A stretch of 64,000 nucleotides of DNA from Eurosta solidaginis. Taxonomy: Eukaryota > Arthropoda > Insecta > Diptera > Tephritidae. The number at the start of each line of letters is the position of its first letter. The stretch's first letter is position 1. The stretch is taken from positions 268,476,897 through 268,540,896 of the forward strand of contig NC_090319.1 in the NCBI RefSeq assembly GCF_040869045.1. The letters run 5' to 3'. Below, piece after piece: positions 9,801-21,524 of this stretch. Under the pieces are notes generated by a model. It did not search any database and had not been told where the DNA came from. It was given only the letters and a program-made list of their open reading frames with translations. Both the position numbers and the translations under genes were made by a program.

Positions 9801-11097
9801 AAATTGGTAAAAGTAATAACAAAAATACCAACAGCAAAATAAAGCCGAAGGAACAAAAGCCATGCAAAAAATTCCATTAATATAGGATGAGTCCGAGATG
9901 AGTCGCAAAGGGGTATGCGACTAATGCCAGGTTTGATCTCTTTGTATGCGTTAAACTGTTCCCTTTTGTTTGAGCATGTCCTATGAAGAGACTAATTGTA
10001 CATATCAATACAGGAAAGGGAACGATAGGCCCAATCCGCTTTGTACCCATATGACAACGAATGAATCTCTTTTCTCATCAAAAGTTTTAGTTTTCTTATG
10101 GTACGAGATTATGTACATTTTAAACGCAATATTAGAAAATTGTTAGATACATCAATGTAAAAGAATTATAAAGTCACCAACTCATTCCAAGCGATATGGG
10201 TCGACGATAATGGAACATATGGTCCAAGCCATTTAGGTTCCATATAGGGCATTTTTCTTAAATAATTCGCATCAATCACTCATAATTTTTTATTTAACTC
10301 ACTTCGCTTCCTTTTTTTTTATGTTTATTAAAATGGGCAACATAGATTTCAACTTGACTAATCCCGACTGTGCTCAAAAGGAACTAGAGGGGATCAATTA
10401 TGCCACAATGTAGACAAAAGAAATCAATCGAAGACCGCTCTCTTTAGGGATTAGTGGACTATTTTTTGCACCGAATAAATATTTTGTGCAAAAGTCTAAT
10501 TAGCGGCAACCACAAAAAAGAATTTTTTTTAAACATAAAAAAATAAAAAACAATTCACTTAGGTACACCAAATTGTTGCACGTTGCTGTAGTGGCAAAAT
10601 AAACAAACAATAAAAAAAGCTAATTGTAATCAAATGCAGCAGTTGAATGTTTATAATGTTTGTTGTATGTTGCAAGTGTGGGCAATTGTGCGCCAGAGGC
10701 AGAATTTAAAAGTGGCAACGACAGTGTAGGAAAAATACTCGTGTGTTGTTGCTGTGGATGCTGTGTTGTTTTGCAAGTCAAATGCGTGTACGCGCTTAGA
10801 AAGCACACATACACACACATACATACATACAAGCGACATTCTGCACTTTTATCAATATACATTTTAATGTTTTTATTTTCATTTGCCTTTTTGTTGTTTT
10901 TTAACATTTTTTTATGCTACTATATGTCGGTAGTCTTTGAACAACTGTAGTTAATTGACCATTTTGCTATTGGCTGCGCATGCGCACACTTTTATTGCAA
11001 CTATATCTGATGTTATCGTATTCTTGTTAGTTTTCTCCCTACAGTGTTGGGCAATACAAAAGTCAGTCAAAAAAGGTATGAAGTTTGCAAAAGCAAC
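9801..11097. other. Unique spacer with (CA)n/(CATA)n microsatellite
   Basis: Lies between two copies of the long repeat. Microsatellite at about 10803-10831 (CACACATACACACACATACA type). Overlapping short frames near 10620-10950 on both strands are low-complexity and unsupported. Confidence 0.35.
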
Positions 11098-12715
11098 AAG
11101 TAAGGAAAGCTACGTTCGGGTGTAACCGAACATTACATACTCAGCTGAGAGCTTTGGAGGCAAAATAAGGGAAAATCACCATTTATCAAAATGAACCTAG
11201 GGTAACCCTGGAATGTGTTTGTATGACATGTGTATCAAATGAAAGGTGTTAATGATTATTTAAAACGTAGTGGGCCTTAGTTCTATAGGTGGACGCCTTT
11301 TCGAGATATCGCAATAAGCGTGGACCAGGGTTGACTCTAGAATGTGTTTGTACGATGAGGGTTTTAAAAGGGAGTAGCCCTTAGTTGTATATGTGAAGGC
11401 GTTTTCGAGATATCGACCAAAATGTGGACCAGGGTGACCCAGAACATCTTCTGTCGGGTACCGCTAATTTATTTATATATGTCATACCACGAGCAGTATT
11501 CCTGCCAAGATTCCAAGGGCTTTTCGCCCTGCAGAACTTTTTCATTTTCTTCTACTTAATATGGTAGGTGTCACACCCATTTTACAAAGTTTTTTCTAAA
11601 GTTATATTTTGCGTCAAAAAACCAATCCAATTACCATGTTTCATCTCTTTTTTCATATTTGGTACAGAATTATGGCTTATTTTTCATTTTTCGTAAATTT
11701 TGATATCGGAAAAGTGGGCGTGGTTATAGTCGGATTTCGGCCGTACTTTATACCAAGATAAAGTGACTTCAGATAAGTACGTGAACTAAGTTTAGTTAAG
11801 ATATATCGTTTTGTGCGCAAGTTATCGTGTTAACGGCCGAGCGGAAGGACAGACGGTCGACTGTGTATAAAAACTGGGCGTGGCTTCAGCCGATTTCGTC
11901 CGTTTTTACAGAAAACAGTTATCGTCATAGAATCTATGTCCCTACCAAATTTCACAAGAATTGGTAAATTTTAGTTCGACTTGTGGCCTTAAAAGTATTC
12001 TAGGCGAATTAAATGAAAAAGGGCGGAGCCACGCCCATTTAATTTAATTTTTGTATTTTGTTGCACCATATCATTACTGGAGTTGAATGTTGGCATAATT
12101 TACTTTTATACTGTAAAGATTTTAAATTTTTTGTTAAAATTTGACTTAAAAAAATTTTTTTTTTAAAATGGGCGTGTTCGTCATCCGATTTTGCTAATTT
12201 TTATTTAGCGCACATATAGTAATAGGAGCCACGTGCCTGCCAAACTTCATTATGATATCTTCAACGACTGCGAAATTACAGCTAGCAAAACTTTTAAATT
12301 ACCTTCTTTTAGAAGTGGGCGGTGTCACGCCCATTGTCCAAAAATTTACTAATTTTCTGTTTTGCGTCATAAGGTCAACGCACCTACCAAATTTCATCTC
12401 TTTTTTCATATTTGGTAATGAATTATCCCACTTTTTCTGTTTTTCAAAATTTTCGATATCGAAGAAGTGGCCGTGGTTGTAGTCCGATTTCGTACATTTT
12501 AAATAGCGATGTGAGATGAGCGCCCAGGAACCCACGTACCGAATTTAATCAAGATACCTCAAAATTTACTCAAGTTATCGTGTTTATAGACGGACGGACA
12601 GACGGACGGACGGACAGACATGGCTAAATGAATTTCTTTTTTCACCCAGATCATTTTGATATATAGAAGTCTATATCTATCTCGATTAGTTTATGCCGTT
12701 ACGGATTACCGTTAT
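11098..12715 (+). repeat. Long non-coding interspersed repeat, copy 2
   Basis: Aligns with 7999-9800 over almost its full length, with fewer internal tandem units (about two). It lacks the last ~90 bases, where Ty3/Gypsy sequence begins. Frames at 12252-12535 lie within the repeat and are not genes. Confidence 0.7.
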
Positions 12716-12769
12716 CAAGCCTTTTAAAGTTTTTACCATAAAACAAACGCATTTAAACTGAATCGTTCC

Positions 12770-13035
12770 ATCATGCCGGTGGCTGATGATAGAAGAGATT
12801 TCAAACCAGCTGGCCGCCTTTTTATTTTCGACAAGCATAACAAAATTAATTTTTTTATAGATACAGAGGCTGTTGTTCAGTTATTCCTCTTGTAAGATTT
12901 AAGCAATTTAAGAAAAATTCTGATTTAGATTTATCAGCAGCAAATGGATAAATTATTCAAACTTTTGGATCAAATTACTTAAAATCGATTTAGGACAAAG
13001 GCGTGAATTTCACTTTCCTTTCATTTTAGCACGTT
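12770..13035 (+). pseudogene. Ty3/Gypsy protease region (start of split relic)
   Basis: Translation gives GRLFIFDKHNKINFFIDTEA, a retropepsin-like start with FIDT(G/E)A where the family has (F/L)DTGA. A frameshift follows, then IIQTFGSNYLKIDLGQRREF, the second conserved block of Gypsy proteases. It ends at the insertion of the I-clade LINE and resumes at 15101. The 5' LTR and gag are missing. The active-site Gly is replaced and the frame is broken, so it is dead. Confidence 0.6.
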
Positions 13036-13099
13036 ATTCTAAACCGCCTTCTCTCGTGGGGTGCAGGCCCCAAAATATTATACTTCTTTAAATCGTTTC

Positions 13100-13450
13100 T
13101 AACCAATCGCAAGTTTCGTTTAAAATTAATAATGTATTCTCGGATGTATATCCGCTAGAAAATGGTATTCCTCAGGGTTCTCCACTATCCGTAATCTTGT
13201 TTAGCATTGCATTTAATGATATAAGTAACATTATAAAAGCTAACAGTTTTGTAGATCATTGCTTTATGCAGACGATGTCTACATATTATGCAAAAGAAAC
13301 GAAAACGAAGTAATAAATCTTATCTTTAAAAATTTAATAAAGGAAATCCTGGATTGGGGTGACTACTCCGGAGCCAGGATTTCCTTAGCAAAACTAAAAA
13401 CTTCCACATATTTAGGAAACATTCCTGCGATGTCGATAACCATACTTTAG
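13100..13450 (+). pseudogene. I-clade reverse transcriptase fragment
   Basis: A GIPQGSPLS block (about 13160-13190) precedes the catalytic LYADD (13262-13276), which is intact, with the usual spacing of LINE reverse transcriptases. The frame then continues through ILDWGDYSGARISLAKLKTS, close to the conserved 'G..iS..Kt' motif that follows the palm. A frameshift lies just before YADD and a stop follows at 13448. The enzyme would copy element RNA at a nicked chromosomal target. Confidence 0.75.
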
Positions 13451-13626
13451 CAATAAATAATATAGTGATCGAAAATGTAAAAAAGTTGAAGATATTAGGT
13501 ATTATATTCTCGCATAACTGCAAATAGATATGCCTCTTCACTCATCTAAAAAAAGCATTAGCTGCCAGAATTAATATTGTTACTTACCTTGCTAGTAAGA
13601 AATGCCATGTACATATTAACACCCTA

Positions 13627-14049
13627 ATGTATATAACTAAAATGTTAATCTTAAGTAAAATCGACTATGTGCTCTTTCTCTTCTGGAACTCACCTAAATC
13701 TGCAATCAATATCATTAAACCAGCTTATCACCAAGCCGCGCGTGCAAGCGTTTATGCTTTTCGTACAACACCCATTATTAACATTTTAGCAGAGGCAGGC
13801 TTACCAACCATTGAAGATAGAATATACCAAGTCCATGCGAGACTTGTTCTTAAACTTCTCTTTCCAACTTACTCTATCATTGATTGTGACATAAAAAATA
13901 TCAACATTGCCAGAGGTCGACACAAATATCCATCTTCAATGCATAAAGTACTCGAAATCGCCAATAGCCTGGAACTATACAACACATCGGAGAACTATCA
14001 ATCAAAAGCCCGAGCATGGGAAATCAATAAAACATCGTGTGACCTTTAA
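13627..14049 (+). pseudogene. I-clade LINE region between RT and RNase H
   Basis: A 140-codon open stretch with the WNSPKSAINIIKPAYHQAAR and 'AGLPTIEDRIYQVHARLVLK' type connection typical of LINE ORF2 downstream of the thumb. It has no catalytic residues of its own. It is open from 13627 to a stop at 14047 and is followed in another frame by the RNase H. Confidence 0.65.
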
Positions 14050-14097
14050 CTATGCAAATTCAAAAAGGACACCACACCTCCAGAAGCTTTTTGCACA

Positions 14098-14507
14098 ATG
14101 TTCAAAGAACGTAAAGAATTCTACGCAACCGAAAATTGGAACATATGGTTCACAGATGGATCAAAGTCCGACCATGCACCGGCGAGTTTCGCAGCGGTCG
14201 ACTCAGACGGCGCCACCCTAAGGGTGCAAACACTACCGGACTTCACATCCGTTCTACTGCAGAAGCAGTTGCCATCAAACATGCAGTAACTATGGCATTG
14301 GAAAACAATTGCAAAACTCTTATATGCACCGACAGCAAATCCGTACTTCAAGCCATCCAAAACCCGATATCCAATTCTACAAAAATAAACCAAATCAGAG
14401 ATGCGCTCATCAACAACAATGCGAAAATACACCTGCTCAGGATACCAGGGCATGTTGGTATTCAAGGAAACGAATTGGCAGACAATGCAGCGAAACTAAC
14501 ATCATAG
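14098..14507 (+). pseudogene. I-clade RNase H domain (frameshifted)
   Basis: The four acidic positions of RNase H are recognisable: FTDGS (about 14152), TAEA (about 14257), CTDSKS (about 14330) and NELADNAAK (about 14473). They sit in two frames joined by a shift near 14210-14245. GHVGIQGNE before the last Asp is the classic LINE RNase H ending. The role is removal of template RNA after first-strand synthesis. Catalytic residues are kept, but the shift inactivates it. Confidence 0.8.
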
Positions 14508-14712
14508 TCACCAGTTACAAAAGATACCACATGTTCAAAGATAGATATGCGCACAGCAATCAAAAGACATATTCACGCAAAAATGAAACGAGGCTGGCAA
14601 AACTACACCCACCACCATTATACTGGTAAAAACAGAGATTTAATATCTCCCAAATATCCCACGGACATAGTCCCAAATACAAACTTTCTCGCGGTTACGC
14701 CTTGATCATACT

Positions 14713-14934
14713 TTGGACACTCACCAACACCTTCTTACTGATGAAGCGCCTCCAGCCTGTGCACGCTGCGGAGAAACCATAACACTAAACCACATTTTTA
14801 TTGGCTGCCCTGCTTTGATCGACATCAGAAATCATTACCTCAGAAGGAACTGGACAGAGCTTTTAAGAAATCCGTCAAACGACAATATAAGCTGTATGCA
14901 GAACTTTATCAAACACATCCGAGCCCGAGTCTGA
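14713..14934 (+). pseudogene. I-clade LINE C-terminal CCHC zinc motif
   Basis: CARCGETITLNHIFIGCP fits the CX2C...HX4C element found at the C-terminus of I/R1/jockey-group ORF2 proteins. The frame ends at TGA 14932-14934, followed by a ~150-bp 3' region and the (TAA)n tail. Confidence 0.75.
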
Positions 14935-15100
14935 GAACTAGTTATAAAGGGAGAGAGAGAAAAAAAAATATGTATGTATGTATCTACCAAATATAAGTAT
15001 ATTACGTATTCCCTAGAGCTGATAGCCCTGGCAGCTAATGCTCGTCTAATGTTAACTTATTAATTTATTTAATCTGTTAATAAATAATAATAATAATAAA

Positions 15101-15321
15101 ATTCCAAATGCAAATTTTTTGTAAAAATTTAGACTTAAGTTGATATTAAAAATAAATTAATTATTGACTCTGAAACAAAATTAAAAGTAATTGGTTCTAT
15201 TGGATTCAGCGAAATTTTTGAACTTAAATTGCCATTAAAAGTTGACAAATTTTCGGAATTAATCAAAGAATTTCCTGAGGTTATTTCTGAACCGAATTAT
15301 TCTAAAATAGTTAAACATAAC
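15101..15321 (+). pseudogene. Ty3/Gypsy linker between protease and RT
   Basis: Translates as SETKLKVIGSIGFSEIFELK and then KEFPEVISEPNYSKIVKHN, matching the Gypsy segment 'FPE(V/I)...KH(G)V.H.I.T.G' before the RT. It is cut at the last 13 bases, which are the target duplication of the next LINE insertion. Confidence 0.65.
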
Positions 15322-16198
15322 ATAGGAGGGTGGAGCCGTGTGTAGAAGTCCACGAAAGTGGGGAAAGCTTCTGCCCACCATTCACCTGGGAATGGCCAGA
15401 GCGATTCTTTTGAATGCGATTCAAGCAGCTCACTACTGCCGGTCGCTTGCGGCCAAGTATCCACTGGGTAGCCGCTAAATATCACGAAGTACCTGATGTC
15501 ATCGAGCAAAGGGTCAGCGCATATGCGCCTTGGCAACCACGCTACTTTTGGCAGCCATAATTTCGAAATAGTAAAAGACTTCGTTTATTTAGGAACCAGT
15601 ATCAACACTAGCAACAGCATCAGCACTGAAATCCAGCGAAGAATAAATCTTGCTAATAAATGCTACTTTGGACTAGGTAGGCAATTGAAAAGTAAAGTCC
15701 TCTCTCGGCGAACGAAAATCTTACTCAACGAGTCACTTATCGTACCCGTCCTGCTATATGGGGCAGAAGCATGGACCATGACAACAGCAGATGAAGCGGC
15801 TTTGGGAGTGTTCGAGAGGAAAGTTCTTCGAAAGATTTATGGACCTCTACGCATTAGCGATGGCGAGTACCGAAGAAGATTTAATGATGAGCTGTACGAG
15901 CTATACGCAGACATCAACATAGTCCAGCGAATTAAAACGCAGCGGCTGCGCTGGATAGGCCATATTATGCGAATGAAAGATGATGGTCCGGCCAAGAAAG
16001 TGTTTCTATCGGAACCCGCCTATGGAAGCAGAGGTAGAGGGCGGCCCCCACTCCGTTGGAAGGACCAGGTGGAAAACGATTTAAACTCCCATGCTGTGAC
16101 CAATTGGCGCCGGTTAGCGGAGTGAAGGAGCGACTGGCCCGCCTTGTTGGACGGCCATAACCGTTTAGACGGTTAAGCGCCAATTAAGTAAGTAAGTA
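15322..16198 (+). mobile_element. 5'-truncated LINE, ORF2 C-terminal region, 13-bp target duplication
   Basis: The frame 15496-16125 (209 codons, stop TGA) contains FVYLGTSINTSNSISTEI, LLYGAEAWTM, VFERKVLRKI, RLRWIGHIMRM and RGRPPLRWKDQVE. This is the post-RT C-terminal region of an insect non-LTR retrotransposon often labelled endonuclease-reverse transcriptase or craniofacial development 2-like. The 3' end has TAAG repeats. The direct repeats AGTTAAACATAAC (15309-15321) and AGTTAAAAATAAC (16199-16211) flank it with one mismatch. RT itself is missing. Confidence 0.85.
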
Positions 16199-16211
16199 AG
16201 TTAAAAATAAC

Positions 16212-16990
16212 ACTGTACATAGAATTGAAACTAAAGGAATTTTACCGTTCTCAAAACCAGGACGCTTAGATCCAGTGAAACTTAAAGTATCTAAAACAGA
16301 ATTTGAGTATTTAGTTAAAATTGGTATTTGTAGACCTTCAAGTTCTTATATCGCTTCACCTTTACATTTAGTTCCTAAAAAGGAAGCAAGTGATTGACGG
16401 CCTTGCGGTGATTATAGAAGACTTAATTGTATTACAGTACCAGATCGGTACCCACTTCCATATATTTACGATTTGAGCATCGATTTTAATAATAAAACTA
16501 TATTTTCAAAACTAGATTTAATACGTGCATATCATCAAATACCAGTAAGATGTATATAAAACTGTTATTATTACACCTTTTGGTTTATTTGAATTTCTAC
16601 GCATGCCTCTTGGATTACGAAATATTACTCAAACCTTCCAACTGTCTATAAATGAAACATTTTATGGTCTAGATTTTGTATTCGCGTATGTAGACGATAT
16701 ACTAATAGCAAGTGAATATGAAGAAAAACATTTTGAACATAAGGATTGTTTCTAAGCATCTTGAACAATACGGTTTGAATATTAAGCCAACAAAATATAT
16801 TTTTGGGTCTCCAGTTATAAATTTTTTGGGATTAAACCATCAAATGATAGAATAGAAATAATTAAAAATTTTGAAAAACCGACTTCTTTAAATAAACTTC
16901 AAAAATTCGTTGGAATGGTTAATTACTACCATCGTTATATTCCAATGATTGCAAAGGAACTTATTCCCTAACATCAAATTATAACAATTG
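16212..16990 (+). pseudogene. Ty3/Gypsy reverse transcriptase
   Basis: Blocks in order: SSYIASPLHLVPKK, then '[19 protein letters not shown]' (the expected Trp is a TGA stop at about 16394), [27 protein letters not shown]-type sequence and the catalytic YVDD (16687-16698, intact). At least two frameshifts and one nonsense codon make it non-functional. The enzyme copied genomic RNA into cDNA inside virus-like particles. Confidence 0.85.
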
Positions 16991-17092
16991 CAAACAAAAA
17001 TAAAAGAAAAACACTTGTTTCCACTGATGGGTCAATTAAATCCTTTGACAATGTAAAACGTCTTTTTGCTAAAAATACACTTTTAAATCATT

Positions 17093-17560
17093 TTGATTAA
17101 AGATTCAAAATTATCTATATCTGTTGATGCTTCAAATGTTGCGATTGAAGCTGTTTTACAGCAATCTAAGCACGATACTTTGGAACCTTTGGCTTATTTT
17201 TCTAGAAAACTAACTCCTGCAGAATGTAAATATCCCACTTTTGATAGGGAGCTTTTAGGTATCTATAGCGCAATTAAACATTTCAAGCATTTTTTAGAAG
17301 GTCAAGTATTTACAATATACACAGATCATAAACCGTTGGCATATGTTTTGAGTTCAAAAAGGGAACGATCTCCTCGACAAACACGACATTTAGAATATAT
17401 AGCACAATTTGCGAATGATATACAACATATATCAGGGGAAAATAATATTGTAGCGGATGTGTTATCAAGGTTTCCAGAAATAGATGCACTTTCAATTGAA
17501 GATATAAATTTTCATACTTTTTTGTTGAGCAGGAAAATGATGAGACTCTTAAAGCTCTAG
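17093..17560 (+). pseudogene. Ty3/Gypsy RNase H domain
   Basis: An open frame of ~150 codons with SVDASNVAIEAVLQQ (first Asp), YPTFDRELLGIYSAIKHFKH (Glu), FTIYTDHKPLAYVL (second Asp) and SGENNIVADVLSRFP (last Asp). These are the canonical Gypsy RNase H blocks, all with catalytic acids intact. It is separated from RT by a ~100-bp degraded stretch and followed by the integrase linker in another frame. Confidence 0.88.
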
Positions 17561-17696
17561 TGTCCTCTCAAATATTTAAAAATAATTTAAAGCAGATTAT
17601 CATTCCGATTCATAATTTAAAAATTTGGTGTGATATTTCCGGTTCAATACCACGTCTTTATGTTCCAAATTCCATGAGGGATATAATTTTTTAAAA

Positions 17697-18655
17697 ATTA
17701 CATTCTTTTTACATCCAGGGATTCATGCAACAATGCGCTTACTTCAATCAAAATGTTTTTGGCCTAACATGCGAAAGGATATAAACGAATGGGCTTCAAA
17801 CTGTATTTCTTGTCAGCAATCAAAAATTTCAAGACACACAAAACCACCTATACAAAAAATCGATATACCCAATGATAGATTTGAACATATCCATTTGGGT
17901 TTAGTTGTCCACTTCCACCATCTGGTGGGTATCGATATATTTTAGCAATTATTGATAGGCATTCAAGGTGGCCAGAGGCTTATCCTCTTAGAAATATAAC
18001 TGCACATACGGTAGTAAAGACTTTTGTTCAAAATTATATATCTAGATTTGGGGTTCCTCTTAAAATTACTGTTGATCAAGGGGCTAAATTTTCACCTGAA
18101 CTCTTTAATGAACTCACTCAAATTCGCGGATAACATAAAATTCAAACATCTGCTTATCATCCGCAGGCTAATGGTATGATAGAACGATTTCATCATTAAC
18201 TAAAAACATCAATTATAGTTTCAGGAGATTCAACTCATTGGGCAGAAATTTTGCCAATTATATTATTAGGGTTACGTACTGCAGTTAAAGAAGATTTGAA
18301 ATAATCCCCAGTTGAGTTAGTTTATGGACAAACTATGAGAATTCCTGGAGAATTAGTTGTTTCTACAGATTATGAAAATTCTGTCCAAAACACTCTTAAA
18401 GGATTAAGGGATCACTTTCAACAGTCAAAACAAAAAATTCACATCACAATAAAGATGTGAGCTTTGTTCCAAAACCACTTGAGGAATGTGAATATGCTTT
18501 TGTTAAAGTTAATCAAATTTCAGGGCTCAGTCCACCTTACGAGGGATCTTTTAAGGTAATATAAAAAAACACAAAAATACATTTAGAATTCAAAAAGGTA
18601 ATATTATTAAAACAGTATCAATAAGCCATTTAAAACCTGCTGATATATCATAAAA
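17697..18655 (+). pseudogene. Ty3/Gypsy integrase with C-terminal region
   Basis: An N-terminal H2C2 zinc domain is visible (HPGIHATMRLL...CISCQQ at about 17712-17820). The core starts after a frameshift (IIDRHSRWPEAYPL), continues with ITVDQGAKFSPELF (second Asp) and QTSAYHPQANGMIERFHH (with the Glu). Premature stops occur at about 18131, 18198 and 18302. A last segment, EECEYAFVKVNQISGLSPPY, resembles the GPY/F module. Integrase would insert element DNA into chromosomes; this copy cannot be translated whole. Confidence 0.85.
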
Positions 18656-18765
18656 CTTTACAGCTGAACCTAAAACAGTAACTAAAAATTTACTTTTAAT
18701 ATTAATTAATTTTTATAGTCACTATTTAAAGAATTTACTTAAATTATTTTACTTCTATGTTTTAC

Positions 18766-19000
18766 TGGAGGGGGAGTAAATGTGGTACTACTTGTGTATT
18801 TTGCCACTTATATATGTTATAAAAAAATAATTTACATTCAACATATTATCTTTAAATTTCAAATATTTTAAAAATTTTCAATTGAATTTTATTCATTCAA
18901 TGTTTCTAACTTTCAAATTATCAATAAACATGTTTCTAAATAAATATTAAAGGATATAATTAGTAATACTTTTATCTAATTGTGAATTGATATAATGTCA
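18766..19000 (+). mobile_element. Ty3/Gypsy polypurine tract and 3' LTR (end approximate)
   Basis: A purine run GGAGGGGGAG (18767-18776) is followed by TGTGGTACTACTTG at 18781, the expected PPT-then-TG start of a 3' LTR. AATAAA signals lie near 18925-18950. The right end is not clear, and the matching 5' LTR is absent, so its length cannot be measured. Confidence 0.5.
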
Positions 19001-19029
19001 ACAACCTGACATTGAAATTTTATCGGTAC

Positions 19030-19545
19030 ATATATGTTTCATAGCATACCGATAAGTCGACGACAATGAATTGATAACACTCCCATAACTAATTATTACC
19101 AATTAACGTTAAGAAATCGCATTACTTTTCGATATTAAATCGATTTGATTAAAATTGATTCCTTTTTTATAACAAATCGATAACTTTTTAAAAACTTATC
19201 GATAAAAAATCAAAACCTCCTCAATAATATAACAGGTAATATATTGGTAATACTTCGATTACTTTTCGATAATAAATCGATAAAATTTTGACGCCATATT
19301 GATTCATTTTCAATAAGTAAATGAGAGATACTCATCTAAGATCTGTAACCCATTTATAACCTTAGTTATCGATATCAAGTTTTTAACATTTCAATAACAA
19401 ATCGGTAACTCGTCTATACCTCGTAGGTAACACATCCATAACAAACCGATAGTTCTTCGATAAGAAATGGATAACACGCCCATAACCTGTCGATAACAAG
19501 TCGATAACCAACTGTTAACACTTTGATAATAAATTTATAATACAC
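19030..19545. repeat. CGATA-rich array 1
   Basis: Degenerate iterations of TCGATAACAAATCGATAAC with ~10-20-bp spacing, including an exact TATCGATA at 19367-19374. It follows the Gypsy LTR. There is no coding capacity. The same arrays recur at 21.5, 28.3, 29.9-30.5 and 37.1-38.2 kb. Confidence 0.75.
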
Positions 19546-21524
19546 CGTCCGGTTTCAGTTCGGGCTACATAGTCCTTTTATACATCTTAAGTATAGCTTG
19601 AAAGAGGTTATGCCGGGTTATTACATCTCAGTATGAGGTGGATCGTATTCCTCCTGGCCAACTCATTTCATAACAATTGTTCCCAATAGCCATGCACCGA
19701 CAATGAGAATTATACTTAAATTATGAGCCATCTCATGGAATGATCTACGAAATTCAATCAATCAGATTATTTGTGGTCCATCTTTTAAGTCTTGAAAGCA
19801 GCAGGGGCCTCGAAGGAACGTGTCGTGATTACTTATGTACGTAAAAATGTTTTTTCAGGTCCGATGTCTCACAACACCTTCTTTACCTTCAAAGTGTTTT
19901 AGCATGGTGTCCTGCCTTTTGTTCATAAAAAGTTGCATATTGAATTGCCCGCTAAAAGGCAACATAGAAAGCAAAGGATTTTGGTCACTTGCGGCTGAAA
20001 TTTCATCGTTCGCTTTAACCACTCGCGCCATACAAATATACAGGAGAAGAGATTAAGGTAGTTTTTATCTTTCACTCATGAAGATATACCAGTTGGTTCG
20101 TTAAAAAGCTTTTCACGCCTTTGACAGATTAAAAAAAATTTAATGGGCATCGCATACCTTTCTATTTGACATTGATAGGACCTTTGGTTTTAAAGAGTGT
20201 GCACCGTTAGCAGTCTTAGGTATAGCAGGTACCTTCAATAGAGTTGTTTTGGAAGAAATCAGAGGGTTTTTTGGTCCGTACTACTTACAGAGGCAACCCG
20301 CAAGGAGGTGGCCTTTATGCTCATTCGTCAAGGATTCTTAGCCAACGGAAAAGCGGAGATATATCACGCCTTGTATTTTTATATAAAAAGTACTGTATTA
20401 ATTTAAACGAACTTGTTGAGTAAATTGTAAGTTTTGCAATAGTTTTTCAAAATAGTTTTCCAATTCATCAAAAATTTACGCTTTCCTTTTGCGCGCTGCT
20501 TTTATATCACAAAACACTGTAATTTAGGCTGGATTTCAATTACAGTATTTGCAATATGCATAAGTTGCGCGCCCGAAAAGCGCATTTTATTTGCCAGTCG
20601 CGTGGCTTTAATGTTAAATGCCGCCACGCATGCGCAGTTCAACGCATTTCGCCATTCAAATGACACAATGTAGCTGTTCTTGTCAATGCACGCTTGCGTC
20701 TGGGTGTGTGTGTGAATCGTTTTGCATATGTCACTGACTGTCGCTTGCCGTTGCTGATGTTGTTGTTGGTATTGTCAATGTTGTTAGTGTTTTGAAATTG
20801 CATTTAGTTTTTTTTTATGTAAATTCTTGCGAGCGCCATCTGTCATATATCCGCAAATACTTCCTAATGTAATCTAAAGTTGACTCTTCTTCTTTATCTT
20901 GCAACCGTCCCGCAATAATTTTGCACCGCTCTTACCATTCACCAATGTTTGGCTTAGCAATGTGTTATCAGACGACAATGACATCATACAGTTTGTCACA
21001 AAAGGCATATCACCTTTAGAAATGTTTTTTTTTATTGTATTTGGTTGGTCGGCAGGCAGACAAGCATCAACTCCTCAACTCTTTGTCTGCAAGTTGACAA
21101 GAAATTTCAATGATAAATTCACTACTTCCTTATGCTTAAAGCACTTTTGAGATAAAGTCTTTTCGATATTGAAATAATTGAGTGGGTGGTTTTACTGTTG
21201 ACGCATATTGCAAAATAGATTTTCATACAACGGTACATTTATGTATATATTGTTTTTTCGATTAACTGAAAACGGCGTAAGTATTGCATTTATGGTGGCG
21301 GTAATGGTTAACACTGTTATTTTCTTAGTTACATAAATTTGTGTGTATGGTAATGGTATGCTTGATGTAGATGATATCATTACTCAGGTTGTGTCATAAG
21401 AGAGTTCTCAATTTGCATTTTATTACTTCCTTTATATTAGGTCTGCCTCATTTTTGTTCGCAAATTTCAGCACAAAATTGGTGAAACTTGCAATAGATTT
21501 GTGAGTAACTCGTCACGCTCCGCT
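19546..21524. other. Largely unique DNA between CGATA arrays
   Basis: No repeat family seen. It contains the exon candidate below and ordinary T/G-rich microsatellite-like runs (about 20700-20780). The plus-strand frame 19835-20056 is a shadow of that exon. The frames at 20899-21150 and 21192-21380 have no recognisable domains. Confidence 0.35.
19855..20031 (-). CDS. Candidate coding exon, unrecognised protein
   Basis: A 58-codon ATG-to-TGA frame on the minus strand with very protein-like composition (VVKANDEISAASDQNPLLS, then MLPFSGQFNMQLFMNKRQDT). A strong splice donor, AAG^GTAAAG, falls inside it (exon end at 19887). A pyrimidine-rich stretch followed by AG lies upstream (exon start at 20021). 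I therefore favour a 135-bp internal exon at 19887-20021 over a complete small gene. The family is not recognised. The surrounding kilobase is not repetitive, so a host gene is plausible. No partner exons could be placed. Confidence 0.35.
   Translation of the reverse strand: MARVVKANDEISAASDQNPLLSMLPFSGQFNMQLFMNKRQDTMLKHFEGKEGVVRHRT

Larger units (their letters stand above)
13040..15100 (+). mobile_element. 5'-truncated I-clade LINE inside the Gypsy element
   Basis: Order: reverse transcriptase, RNase H, zinc knuckle, then a (TAA)n tail at about 15078-15100. A (TAA)n 3' end and an RNase H domain are hallmarks of the I-element group. The start (WGAGPKILYFF) lies within RT, so endonuclease and ORF1 are gone. 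Frameshifts occur around 13450-13620, 14210 and 14510. Gypsy coding sequence stops just before it and resumes right after its tail, which shows insertion into a pre-existing Gypsy copy. Confidence 0.8.

Noticed and set aside
10620..10950. Overlapping ORFs around the CA/CATA microsatellite
   Set aside because: Low complexity, present on both strands, no domain or splice evidence.
12252..12535. ORFs of 76-78 codons on both strands
   Set aside because: They lie within the long non-coding repeat shared with 9.3 kb and are broken in the other copies.
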